Below are positions 1 to 5,533 of a DNA stretch of 6,499 nucleotides, in pieces (positions within the stretch are counted from its first letter, which is position 1; each line of letters begins with the position of its first letter). This DNA comes from Elusimicrobiota bacterium (GTDB taxonomy: Bacteria; Elusimicrobiota; Elusimicrobia; Elusimicrobiales; Elusimicrobiaceae), in contig JAIRLH010000067.1 in the NCBI GenBank assembly GCA_031259485.1, forward strand, positions 1 to 6,499, read 5' to 3'. The notes below the pieces were generated by a model that saw only the letters and a program-made list of their open reading frames with translations, was not told where the DNA came from and did not search any database. The position numbers were made by a program, and so were the translations under genes.

Positions 1-2
1 GC

Positions 3-77
3 AATAGATGCCAAGAAGGAAAGACAGACGTAGGAGGACAGTGTTTGGAGTGCGACTATCAGTGTCTGCCTATATAA
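3..77 (+). CDS. Possible C-terminal tail of a Cys-rich protein (partial, runs off the left edge)
   Basis: One plus-strand frame is open from the window edge to a TAA at 75-77 and encodes about 24 residues with four cysteines, including a CxxC (GGQCLECDYQC). Cys/Gly spacing of this kind occurs in Cys-rich secreted or surface proteins, but the piece is too short to assign. The other two plus frames close early. A strong hairpin with a T-rich tail begins about 85 bases downstream, which would fit the end of a transcription unit. An open frame of this length can easily arise by chance, so confidence is low. No function is proposed. Confidence 0.25.
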   Translation, partial: NRCQEGKTDVGGQCLECDYQCLPI

Positions 78-162
78 GCCACCATTACTACGGCCACATG
101 CAACTATGCTGCTTATTATAAGAGGACATGTTATTAGGAGCATGCTGGGTTTATGACAACAG

Positions 163-197
163 CCCTCCCTCCAATCCGGAGGGAAGGTTTGTATTTT
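163..197 (+). terminator. Hairpin with T-rich tail, probable factor-independent terminator upstream of uppS
   Basis: TCCCTCC (166-172) pairs with GGAGGGA (178-184) around an AATCC loop. One mismatch further out, CC (163-164) pairs with GG (186-187). The sequence TTTGTATTTT follows at 188-197. The GC-rich stem and T-rich run are what a rho-independent terminator for a plus-strand unit entering from the left would look like. GGGTT (147-151) can also pair with AGCCC (161-165), which would open the outer stem, so an attenuator cannot be excluded. Confidence 0.55.
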
Positions 198-220
198 ATG
201 AGGCCGTTTACGCAATATTA

Positions 221-226
221 TATAAT
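221..226 (+). promoter_or_regulatory. Candidate -10 box for leaderless uppS transcription
   Basis: A perfect TATAAT lies six bases before the uppS ATG at 233. Transcription normally starts about seven bases after a -10 box, so the predicted first nucleotide is the A of the start codon. No good -35 hexamer is visible at 16-18 bp upstream and there is no TGn extension. The AT-rich context could produce this match by chance. Confidence 0.4.
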
Positions 227-232
227 TTAATA

Positions 233-943
233 ATGGAAAATAAGGGACAGTTTTCGCCACTACAAAACGTGCCGGCGCACGTAGCCTTTATCATGGACGG
301 TAACGGCCGTTGGGCCGCCGCGAAATATCTGCCACGCGAGGCCGGCCACAGGGAAGGCGCGGCGTCGGTGCGCGCCGTTGCGGCCGCGGCAAAAAAGCTG
401 GGCATAAAATATATCACTTTTTACGCTTTTTCAACGGAAAACTGGCGGCGCCCCGCGGCCGAAGTCGCGGCGCTTATGTCGTTGCTTGGAGAAACTCTTG
501 ACAGATTTACAAAAGAAAAAGACGAAGTCGCGCGCCTTCTTTTCAGCGGGCGGCGCGAAGGCATGGCCTACGGCGTATTGCAAAAGCTGGATAAAGCTCT
601 CGCCGCCACGGCGGGCAATAACGGACTGGTTGTGAACCTGGCCATAAATTACGGCGGCCGGCAGGAGATTGCCGACGCCTTTACCAAACTCGCGGCCGCC
701 GGCAAAAAGAAGATAACCGAGGCCGATATTTCAGCCTCTCTTTATCAAAATATACCGGAACCGGATTTGATTATCCGCACCTCGGGCGAGATGCGGATTT
801 CAAACTTCCTGCTGTGGCAGGCCGCCTACAGCGAGTTTTATTTTACCGACGTTCTCTGGCCGGATTTCCGAGAGCCGCAGCTCCTGCAGGCCCTTGTTGA
901 ATATGCGCGCCGCGAACGCCGCTACGGCCGCAGAGGCGGTTAA
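233..943 (+). CDS. uppS: Isoprenyl transferase, undecaprenyl diphosphate synthase (cis-prenyltransferase)
   Basis: This cytosolic, membrane-associated enzyme condenses isopentenyl diphosphate units onto farnesyl diphosphate to form undecaprenyl diphosphate, the precursor of the lipid carrier for peptidoglycan and other envelope polymers. The 236-residue product carries the family signatures in order: AFIMDGNGRW with the catalytic Asp at residue 22, GHREG near 38-42, YAFSTENW at 64-71, NYGGRQE in the middle, and PDLIIRTSGEMRISNFLLWQ from 177, whose R182 and R188 bind the diphosphate of isopentenyl diphosphate. SEFYFTDVLWPDF follows, with E201 as the expected Mg-site Glu. I chose the ATG at 233 because the 35 residues encoded from the in-frame ATG at 128 resemble nothing in the family and would run through the 163-187 hairpin, while 236 residues is the normal length. 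No Shine-Dalgarno precedes 233. The gene stands alone, convergent with frr. Confidence 0.95.
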   Translation: MENKGQFSPLQNVPAHVAFIMDGNGRWAAAKYLPREAGHREGAASVRAVAAAAKKLGIKYITFYAFSTENWRRPAAEVAALMSLLGETLDRFTKEKDEVARLLFSGRREGMAYGVLQKLDKALAATAGNNGLVVNLAINYGGRQEIADAFTKLAAAGKKKITEADISASLYQNIPEPDLIIRTSGEMRISNFLLWQAAYSEFYFTDVLWPDFREPQLLQALVEYARRERRYGRRGG

Positions 944-970
944 AAGCAATAGCTGCTTTCTGACACAAAA

Positions 971-1010
971 CCGGCCTTTGGCTTTATGCCAAAGGCCGGC
1001 GTTTCTTTAT
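971..1010. terminator. Bidirectional terminator between convergent uppS and frr
   Basis: CCGGCCTTTGGC (971-982) and GCCAAAGGCCGG (988-999) form a perfect 12-bp stem around a TTTAT loop. On the plus strand the stem is followed by GTTTCTTTAT. On the minus strand it is followed by TTTTGTG, read from 970 downward. One hairpin can therefore end both uppS and the pyrH-orf279-frr unit. Confidence 0.9.
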
Positions 1011-1025
1011 TAGTCAAGAGAAAAC

Positions 1026-1589
1026 TTAAACGGTCATTATTTCTTTTTCTTTTTCGCTTACGGTTTTTTCTATAAGGGCAATGGCGGCGTCGGTCGCTTT
1101 CTGGATATCGCCTTCGCAGCGTTTGCAGTCGTCTTCGGTAATCTCGCCGGTTTTCTGGGCTTTTTTGAGCTTTTCAATAATGTCCCTGCGCTCGTTGCGC
1201 ACGGTAACTTTATAATCCTCGCTCATTTTGGCGACCGTCTTTCCTAGGGTTTTACGCCTGTCCTCCGTCATGGGGGGGAAACTTATCCTTATAACTTTGC
1301 CGTCGTTGACCGGCGCGGCGCCCAAATCCGTCTGAGTGAGGGCCTTTTCTATATCCTTGATTGCCGTAATGTCCCAAGGCTGTATTTCCAAAGTCCTCGC
1401 GTCGGAAGTATTGATTACAGCCATCTGTTTAAGCGGAGTGGGCACGCCGTAATAATCAACGCGCACGTTTTCAAGCATTTGCGGGTTGGCGCGGCCCGTG
1501 CGCAGAGTGCCCAGGTCTTTGCGTAATTTTTCCGCTACGTCGGACATGTTTTTCTTGGCTTTAGCCAAAAGTTCGTTTACGGCTGACAT
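1026..1589 (-). CDS. frr: Ribosome recycling factor
   Basis: RRF acts in the cytosol with EF-G to split post-termination ribosomes into subunits. The 187-residue product has the usual length (about 185). The N-terminal helix of domain I leads into KDLGTLRTGRANPQML (25-39), and domain II carries VDYYGVPTPLKQMA (44-57), LEIQPWD (67-73) and NDGKVIRISFPPMTEDRR (95-112). The C-terminal helices of domain I contain KVTVRNERRD (127-136), with the basic residues expected to touch 23S rRNA, and KKAQKTGEITEDD (142-154). The ATG is preceded by AGAGAGG nine bases upstream. The gene is the last of the minus-strand unit, 38 bp after orf279, and ends at the shared terminator. No key residue appears to be missing. 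Confidence 0.97.
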   Translation of the reverse strand: MSAVNELLAKAKKNMSDVAEKLRKDLGTLRTGRANPQMLENVRVDYYGVPTPLKQMAVINTSDARTLEIQPWDITAIKDIEKALTQTDLGAAPVNDGKVIRISFPPMTEDRRKTLGKTVAKMSEDYKVTVRNERRDIIEKLKKAQKTGEITEDDCKRCEGDIQKATDAAIALIEKTVSEKEKEIMTV

Positions 1590-1627
1590 ATTTTTTAACC
1601 TCTCTGTGAAATTTTCTATATTATAGC

Positions 1628-2467
1628 TTATTTTAACGCCTCGGGCGGCGGTTCGTATGAAACAAAATCTTTAACCTGCGCGCCGCGGTTTTGCAGCGCG
1701 GATATGCGGCTGTTCTGTACTTCCACGGCCGCGGAAAGCCTGCCTATCTGCCTTACCAAAAAAATTATAAAGGCCATCAGCACCAGCAACACGGAAGCAA
1801 AGAACACGCGTTCCCCCGTAAGCGCATTTATTTTTGCCGGATGCCGCGGCGGTACCTCTGCCGGCGCGGTCGGTTGTTGCGGGCGCTGCGGGGCGATGTC
1901 GGGCGTTATCGGCGCCGGCTGCGCTTGGGACTGCGGGAGCGGCCCGGATTTTACGGGAGCTGTTTCCAAATTGGCCGTATGGGCCATTGCGCGCGCGGAC
2001 GCGGCGGCCGGCGTTTCCGCCGCAATATGCCGCTGCCGCGTTTTAAATTTTCGTTTTATTTTACGCCAATACCAGCGCGACATAGCGGCCATCACGTGCA
2101 AGCTGTCCTTAGGCGCTTTATAAGCCTGCAGGTTAGACGTAAACTGCGCTTTGTCAATTATGGTAAAAGGCGACGGTTGGTATAAATCCGGCGGCCGCGG
2201 GGCCGGCGCGGCCTGCGGGGCAAGTATTTTCCGCTCGTCAGGCTTTACGCTTTGTACGGCCGGCTGCGTCTGCCTTCGGTTTTGTGCGGGGGGCGCTATT
2301 ATCGGCTGGGAAAGCGTGTAGCGCTTTTCCTTAGGCATAAAGAAATTCCCGCAGATCGCCGCAATATCGTCCCGCAGGGCATAGGCGGCCAAAAGTATCA
2401 TAAGCGCGCAGACAACCAGCAGCGGCACCAGCCATGTCAGATTGGAGGGGGAAAACAGTTCTTTCAT
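1628..2467 (-). CDS. Unrecognised two-membrane-segment protein with a Pro/Ala-rich middle (orf279)
   Basis: I do not recognise this 279-residue protein. It has a hydrophobic segment at about 11-31 and a second at about 221-238. The long stretch between them is low-complexity, rich in Pro, Ala and Gln (about 54-100 and 150-210), and interrupted by a strongly basic patch (RWYWRKIKRKFKTRQR, 131-146). After the second segment comes a short possible coiled coil (about 239-262), then an acidic, proline-containing end. This layout suggests two membrane passes with both ends on one side and a flexible loop, but orientation is inference. The ATG has AGAGGA eight bases upstream. The gene sits 31 bp after pyrH and 38 bp before frr on the same strand, so it is almost certainly co-transcribed with them. 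Codon use matches its neighbours, and nothing suggests recent transfer. Function is unknown. Confidence 0.8.
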   Translation of the reverse strand: MKELFSPSNLTWLVPLLVVCALMILLAAYALRDDIAAICGNFFMPKEKRYTLSQPIIAPPAQNRRQTQPAVQSVKPDERKILAPQAAPAPRPPDLYQPSPFTIIDKAQFTSNLQAYKAPKDSLHVMAAMSRWYWRKIKRKFKTRQRHIAAETPAAASARAMAHTANLETAPVKSGPLPQSQAQPAPITPDIAPQRPQQPTAPAEVPPRHPAKINALTGERVFFASVLLVLMAFIIFLVRQIGRLSAAVEVQNSRISALQNRGAQVKDFVSYEPPPEALK

Positions 2468-2498
2468 ATGAATTGTCCTCTCGGCGGCGGTTTGGGGT

Positions 2499-3200
2499 TC
2501 AGTAGATAACCGTGCCGATGTTTTTGCCTTCTACGGCTTTTTTGATATTGCCTTTTTTGTGCAGGTTAAAAACGCATAGCCTGAATTTATTTTCCAGACA
2601 CAGGGCCAGGGCGGCGGTGTCCATAAACCGCAGGCCTCTTTTGATGGCCTCGCCGTAAGTTATTTTGCGGATTAATTTTGCGCGGGCGTTTTCCTTGGGG
2701 TCGCGGTCGTAAACGCCGTCCACCTGCGTGGCTTTTAATATCGCGTCCGCTTTGATTTCGCTCGCGCGCAGGGCTGCGGCGGTATCTGTGGTGAAAAAAG
2801 GATTGCCCGTGCCGCCGGCGAAAATCACCACGCGCCTCTTTTCAAGGTGGCGGATGGCTTTGCGTTTTATAAAAGGTTCCGCCAGCTGATAGACGTTTAT
2901 GGCCGTCATCACGCGGGTTTCAACTTTAATTTCCTCAAGGGCGGACTGCAGGGCAATGGCGTTTATTATTGTGGCCAGCATGCCCATATTGTCGGCGTTG
3001 ACGCGGTCTATCATGCCGCCGCCGTCGCGCGCGCCGCGCCAGATATTGCCGCCGCCTATCACTATGCCCAGCTGGCATTTGGTTGAAAGCGCGCCTTTGA
3101 TTTCCGCCGCGATGTCTTTGAGCGCGGCGGGCGCAATGCCGCGCGCGTCAGCCAGAGTAAGGGCCTCGCCGGAAAGTTTTAAGAGCACTCTTTTTGACAT
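2499..3200 (-). CDS. pyrH: Uridylate kinase (UMP kinase)
   Basis: This cytosolic enzyme phosphorylates UMP to UDP with ATP, feeding UTP and CTP synthesis. It belongs to the amino-acid-kinase fold, not the eukaryotic UMP/CMP kinase family. At 233 residues its length is typical. Visible motifs are VLLKLSGEAL (5-14) for phosphate binding, IVIGGGNIWRG (46-56), ADNMGMLATIINAIALQSAL (69-88) at the UMP site, FAGGTGNPFFTTDTAAALRA (127-146), and ATQVDGVYDRDPKENA (157-172) around the nucleotide site. LRFMDTAALAL lies at 190-200 and a typical VFNL at 210-213. The ATG at 3200 has GAGG about 11 bases upstream. It is separated from tsf by 242 bp and a terminator, so it probably heads its own unit with orf279 and frr. 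Confidence 0.97.
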   Translation of the reverse strand: MSKRVLLKLSGEALTLADARGIAPAALKDIAAEIKGALSTKCQLGIVIGGGNIWRGARDGGGMIDRVNADNMGMLATIINAIALQSALEEIKVETRVMTAINVYQLAEPFIKRKAIRHLEKRRVVIFAGGTGNPFFTTDTAAALRASEIKADAILKATQVDGVYDRDPKENARAKLIRKITYGEAIKRGLRFMDTAALALCLENKFRLCVFNLHKKGNIKKAVEGKNIGTVIY

Positions 3201-3226
3201 GTGTTTGCACCTCGCGTCGGGATTAT

Positions 3227-3242
3227 GCGCGCATATGCGCGC
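3227..3242. repeat. Perfect 16-bp alternating purine-pyrimidine palindrome upstream of pyrH
   Basis: GCGCGCATATGCGCGC is a perfect palindrome and alternates purine and pyrimidine throughout. It ends 26 bases before the pyrH start codon, within the probable 5' untranslated region or promoter-proximal DNA. It could form a hairpin in the mRNA, be a protein site, or be chance in DNA rich in GCGC. Confidence 0.6.
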
Positions 3243-3254
3243 GCAATTGTATTT

Positions 3255-3283
3255 ATGATACTAAATTATCGCCGCTATTGCGA
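3255..3283 (-). promoter_or_regulatory. Weak candidate promoter for pyrH-orf279-frr
   Basis: On the minus strand TATCAT (3260-3255) differs from the -10 consensus at one base. TCGCAA (3283-3278) lies 17 bp upstream but matches the -35 consensus poorly. A start near 3248 would give a leader of about 48 nt that includes the GCGC palindrome. The terminator after tsf makes some promoter in this gap likely, but this placement is only a suggestion. Confidence 0.25.
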
Positions 3284-3336
3284 GGCCGGAGTGCGGCAAA
3301 TACCCAGTCCGCGCGTTATACTCGCGTACTGGAATA
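3271..3336. repeat. Probable degenerate dispersed intergenic palindromic repeat
   Basis: This stretch contains two neighbouring inverted structures. The first has GCCGC (3271-3275) facing GCGGC (3293-3297), and includes ATTGCGAGG. The second is CCAGT-C-CGCG (3304-3313) facing CGCG-T-ACTGG (3323-3332) around a 9-base spacer, nine pairs with one mismatch. An ATTGCGAGG arm, a purine-rich turn and a palindromic second unit resemble small non-coding repeats found in many copies in some bacterial genomes. That resemblance is from memory, and only one copy is visible here. It lies between the tsf terminator and pyrH. Confidence 0.45.
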
Positions 3337-3360
3337 ACAAAAGGTAGACACGCAAATATA

Positions 3361-3389
3361 AAATCCCCGCATTTTTTACGCGGGGATTT
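3361..3389 (-). terminator. Factor-independent terminator of the rpsB-tsf unit
   Basis: AAATCCCCGC (3361-3370) pairs with GCGGGGATTT (3380-3389) around a 9-base loop. On the minus strand the GC-rich stem runs straight into a T-rich tail (GGGGATTTTATATTT, read downward from about 3369). It lies 53 bases after the tsf stop codon and separates rpsB-tsf from pyrH. Confidence 0.88.
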
Positions 3390-3442
3390 CAGTTCAATTT
3401 TGGCTTAATTCGGTTTTCAGTTTCGGCTTGCGCCGTCTTTTA

Positions 3443-4288
3443 TTAAAACCTCACGAATTTCGTTACCTTAATTTCAACGCCCAAAGCCTTGGCCTGCGCG
3501 GCAATATAATCCTTAACCGAAACTTTGGAATCTTTTATTGAAGGCTGCTCCAGCAGCACCACGTCTTTAAAAAACTTCTGTATCCTTCCCGGGAGCATCT
3601 TTTCAATAGCCGCTTCGGGTTTGCCTTCGTTTTTGGCCTGAGTAATCGCGATATCCTTTTCTTTTTCAATCACGTCGGCCGGCACGTCGGCCTGAGTCAG
3701 ATACTGCGCCACCATGCCGACGCCCTGCATAGCGATATTTTTCGCAAGCTCAAGGAGGGCGGCTTTTTTCTCGCCGCATTTGCACTCGCCCTCGGCTGCG
3801 ATTTCCAGCTGCACCATGGCGGCTTTTTTATTGTCGGTGTGCAGATAGTGATTGATAAGCGCGCAGCCCTGCGGTAGCGGCCAGCAGACGGCCTTTGTGA
3901 AGGAAACGTTTTCGCCGAATTTCGGCGCGGCTTCGCGGATTATATTGCCCAGGGCTTCGTCCTTGGTATAGTCCGCCGCCGTCGGGTTGGCGAGAATATA
4001 ATCCGTAATCTTTTCAACAAGCGCGATAAATTCCGGCGTGTTGGCCACAAAATCCGTCTCGCACCCGAGATAGGCCATCGCGTAGTTTTTGCCGTCGGTC
4101 TTGACGCAAACGCGGCCTTCTTTCGTCTCCCTGCCCGCGCGCTTTGCCATATCGGCCAGGCCTTTTTTGCGCAGGCAGACTACCGCCTGTTCTATATCAT
4201 TATTGCTTTCGGCAAGGGATTTTTTGCAGTCGGCCAAGCCGGCGCCGGTCTTTTCCCTTAAAATTTTAATCAGTTCCAATGTCGACAT
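3443..4288 (-). CDS. tsf: Translation elongation factor Ts
   Basis: EF-Ts is the guanine-nucleotide exchange factor that releases GDP from EF-Tu in the cytosol. The 281-residue product is close to the E. coli length (283). An N-terminal UBA-like domain (1-50, IKILREKTGAGLADCKKSL) is followed by the core with the signature CETDFVAN (76-83), whose D79 and F80 correspond to the pair that displaces Mg and intrudes next to the EF-Tu nucleotide site. A second core half and a coiled-coil insertion carry QYLTQADVPADVIEKEKDI (195-213). The GRIQKFFKDVVLLEQPSIKD segment (234-253) is the expected C-terminal signature. The start is firm: GGAGGTC lies just upstream of the ATG. It follows rpsB by 15 bases, the classic arrangement. 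A small ECKCGEKK stretch (168-175) places two cysteines in the core, which is unremarkable. Confidence 0.97.
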   Translation of the reverse strand: MSTLELIKILREKTGAGLADCKKSLAESNNDIEQAVVCLRKKGLADMAKRAGRETKEGRVCVKTDGKNYAMAYLGCETDFVANTPEFIALVEKITDYILANPTAADYTKDEALGNIIREAAPKFGENVSFTKAVCWPLPQGCALINHYLHTDNKKAAMVQLEIAAEGECKCGEKKAALLELAKNIAMQGVGMVAQYLTQADVPADVIEKEKDIAITQAKNEGKPEAAIEKMLPGRIQKFFKDVVLLEQPSIKDSKVSVKDYIAAQAKALGVEIKVTKFVRF

Positions 4289-4303
4289 CTGTTGACCTCC
4301 TTA

Positions 4304-5281
4304 TTATTTAGTCCGCGAAAGATTTCTGGCCGGTTTCTTCGCGGGTTTGGCCGTCTTGGCGGCGACGGCTTTTTTTGCCTTTTTTTCTTCGCGGCCGCGG
4401 GGCTTTTCCTCTTCAATTACTTCCTCGTCGGCGGCGGGTTCCTGCGCGGCAGTTTCCGCGGCGGGGACTGGGGAAGGTTGTTCTTCAATATTAATGTTTT
4501 TTAGAGCCTCGGCCATTATCGGGTTTTCAACCGGTTTTTGTTCCGGAGCGGTTTCGGCAGCGGCCACGGCCACGGCGGGCGCGGCGGAAACGCCGGCGGC
4601 TTCGTTGCGGCCTTCAATTATGGAATCCGCCACGGCGGCGCAGAAAAGCTTGATTGACCTTGCGGCGTCGTCGTTGCCCGGGATCGGCACGTCAATAATA
4701 TCCGGATTGGCGTTGGTATCGCAGACGGCTACCACGGGTATGCCCATAATGCGGGCTTCCTTGACGGCGCCCTGCGTGTCAACGGGGTCTATGATGAACA
4801 GTATGTCGGGCAGCGATTTCATATCTTTAATGCCGCCCAAAAGTTTGCGCAGGCGCGCGAGCTCTTTGTTAAGCCTTGAGGCTTCTTTTTTTGATATGGC
4901 GCGCATGAGGCCTTCGGCCTCCCATTTTTCAAGCTCCGCCATTCTTTCAACGGATTTGCGAACGGTGGAGAAATTGGTCAAAGTGCCGCCGAGCCACTTT
5001 TCGTGCACGCGGGGGCAGCCGGCGCGCGCGGCTTCCGTCATGATGGATTCCTGCGCCTGCTTTTTTGTACCGACGAAAAGGAATTTCCTGCCTTTTTTGG
5101 CTTCTTCTTTAATATACGCGCAGGCTTTTCTGAGTTCTTTTGCAGTTTTCTGCAAATCCAATATGTGCACGCCGTTGCGTTCGCCGAAGATAAAGCGGCT
5201 CATTTTAGGATTCCATCTTGAGGTTTGGTGGCCGAAATGCACCCCGGCCTCCAGCATGGCTTTCATTGATATATTGCTCAT
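4304..5281 (-). CDS. rpsB: 30S ribosomal protein S2 with a long charged C-terminal extension
   Basis: S2 binds late in 30S assembly, near the 16S rRNA head-body junction, and is needed for S1 binding. Residues 1-226 are a standard S2: MSNISMKAMLEAGVHFGHQTSRWNPKM (1-27), RNGVHILDLQKT (35-46), FVGTKKQAQ (69-77), KWLGGTLTNFSTV (95-107), LPDILFIIDP (157-166), GIPVVAVCDTNANPDIIDVPIPGNDDA (180-206) and a final helix. About 99 further residues follow: an Ala/Pro/Glu-rich acidic part (about 227-293) and a Lys/Ala/Pro-rich basic end (about 294-325). An in-frame ATG at 5401 would add 40 residues without S2 similarity. The ATG at 5281 has AAGGAG ten bases upstream and begins exactly where S2 proteins begin. 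Two tandem TAA stops end the gene, 15 bases before tsf. Confidence 0.97.
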   Translation of the reverse strand: MSNISMKAMLEAGVHFGHQTSRWNPKMSRFIFGERNGVHILDLQKTAKELRKACAYIKEEAKKGRKFLFVGTKKQAQESIMTEAARAGCPRVHEKWLGGTLTNFSTVRKSVERMAELEKWEAEGLMRAISKKEASRLNKELARLRKLLGGIKDMKSLPDILFIIDPVDTQGAVKEARIMGIPVVAVCDTNANPDIIDVPIPGNDDAARSIKLFCAAVADSIIEGRNEAAGVSAAPAVAVAAAETAPEQKPVENPIMAEALKNINIEEQPSPVPAAETAAQEPAADEEVIEEEKPRGREEKKAKKAVAAKTAKPAKKPARNLSRTK

Positions 5282-5411
5282 TTTGTATTTTCTCCTTGAC
5301 TGGCTTTTGCCAAAATTCAGGCAGGGGCTGCCCGTGGCGGCAAATAACCAAACAATCCGGTGACGGCATTTGATTTGCTGATCTGGGCGCCGCCCGCGCA
5401 CGGAATTGCTT
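5282..5411 (-). promoter_or_regulatory. Structured 5' leader of the rpsB-tsf mRNA, possible autoregulatory element
   Basis: From the predicted start near 5411 the transcript has about 130 untranslated nucleotides. CCGT (5403-5400) and GGCGGC (5394-5389) can pair with GCCGCC (5341-5336) and ACGG (5335-5332), with a five-base bulge on one side. GCAAAT (5378-5373) can instead pair with ATTTGC (5345-5340), which overlaps that stem, so the two folds compete. A small inner hairpin, CCG-TCAC-CGG, lies around 5365-5356. S2 represses its own rpsB-tsf mRNA in E. coli and other bacteria. That this leader does so is inference. Confidence 0.4.
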
Positions 5412-5417
5412 GTATAT

Positions 5418-5445
5418 ATTATATCATATCGCGGCCGGATTTAAA
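5418..5445 (-). promoter_or_regulatory. Promoter of rpsB-tsf with extended -10
   Basis: On the minus strand TGATATAAT (5426-5418) is a perfect -10 hexamer with the TGn extension. TTTAAA (5445-5440) lies 16 bp upstream and matches four of six -35 positions. Very AT-rich DNA further upstream (5461-5520) could act as an UP element, as expected for a strongly expressed ribosomal-protein operon. Confidence 0.65.
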
Positions 5446-5468
5446 CCGCGCCGGCGGATAAAAAAAGC

Positions 5469-5499
5469 TTGTAATTTTTTAAAAAATTTATTATATAAT
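5469..5499 (+). promoter_or_regulatory. AT-rich divergent promoter region for the plus-strand secreted-protein gene
   Basis: The DNA from 5461 to 5520 is almost entirely A and T. It holds a 16-bp palindrome, AATTTTTTAAAAAATT (5473-5488), and a TATAAT (5494-5499) within the palindrome ATTATATAAT. TTGTAA (5469-5474) is the best -35 candidate, but the 19-bp spacing is long. Several overlapping TATTAT and TATATT boxes are possible, so the exact promoter is uncertain. Confidence 0.4.
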
Positions 5500-5533
5500 T
5501 ATTATATATTGGTTAGATATTAAAGAGCCGGCA

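Noticed and set aside
1..143. Minus-strand open frame starting at 143 and running off the left edge, with a hydrophobic predicted product
   Set aside because: There is no ribosome binding site before the ATG, the frame is only 47 codons, and the composition gives no coding signal.
128..232. Upstream in-frame ATG at 128 giving a 271-residue UppS
   Set aside because: The added 35 residues have no UppS character, the putative ribosome site is too close to the ATG, and the region contains the terminator-like hairpin. UppS normally begins near the ATG at 233.
1691..2185. Several plus-strand open frames opposite orf279
   Set aside because: The minus-strand frame has two clear membrane segments, a ribosome binding site and operon spacing. 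The plus-strand products are Arg/Gly-rich antisense readings without features.
3250..3442. Searched the tsf-pyrH spacer for a tRNA or small protein gene
   Set aside because: No cloverleaf elements and no open frame with a ribosome binding site were seen. The spacer is accounted for by a terminator, inverted repeats and promoter-like sequence.
4347..5363. Long 338-codon plus-strand open frame opposite rpsB
   Set aside because: It is a shadow of rpsB. Its Ser/Ala-rich composition is what antisense reading of such a gene gives, it has no ribosome binding site, and rpsB is certain.
5282..5401. Upstream in-frame ATG at 5401 giving a 365-residue S2
   Set aside because: S2 similarity begins at the ATG at 5281, which has its own AAGGAG. 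The upstream codons fall in the predicted untranslated leader.
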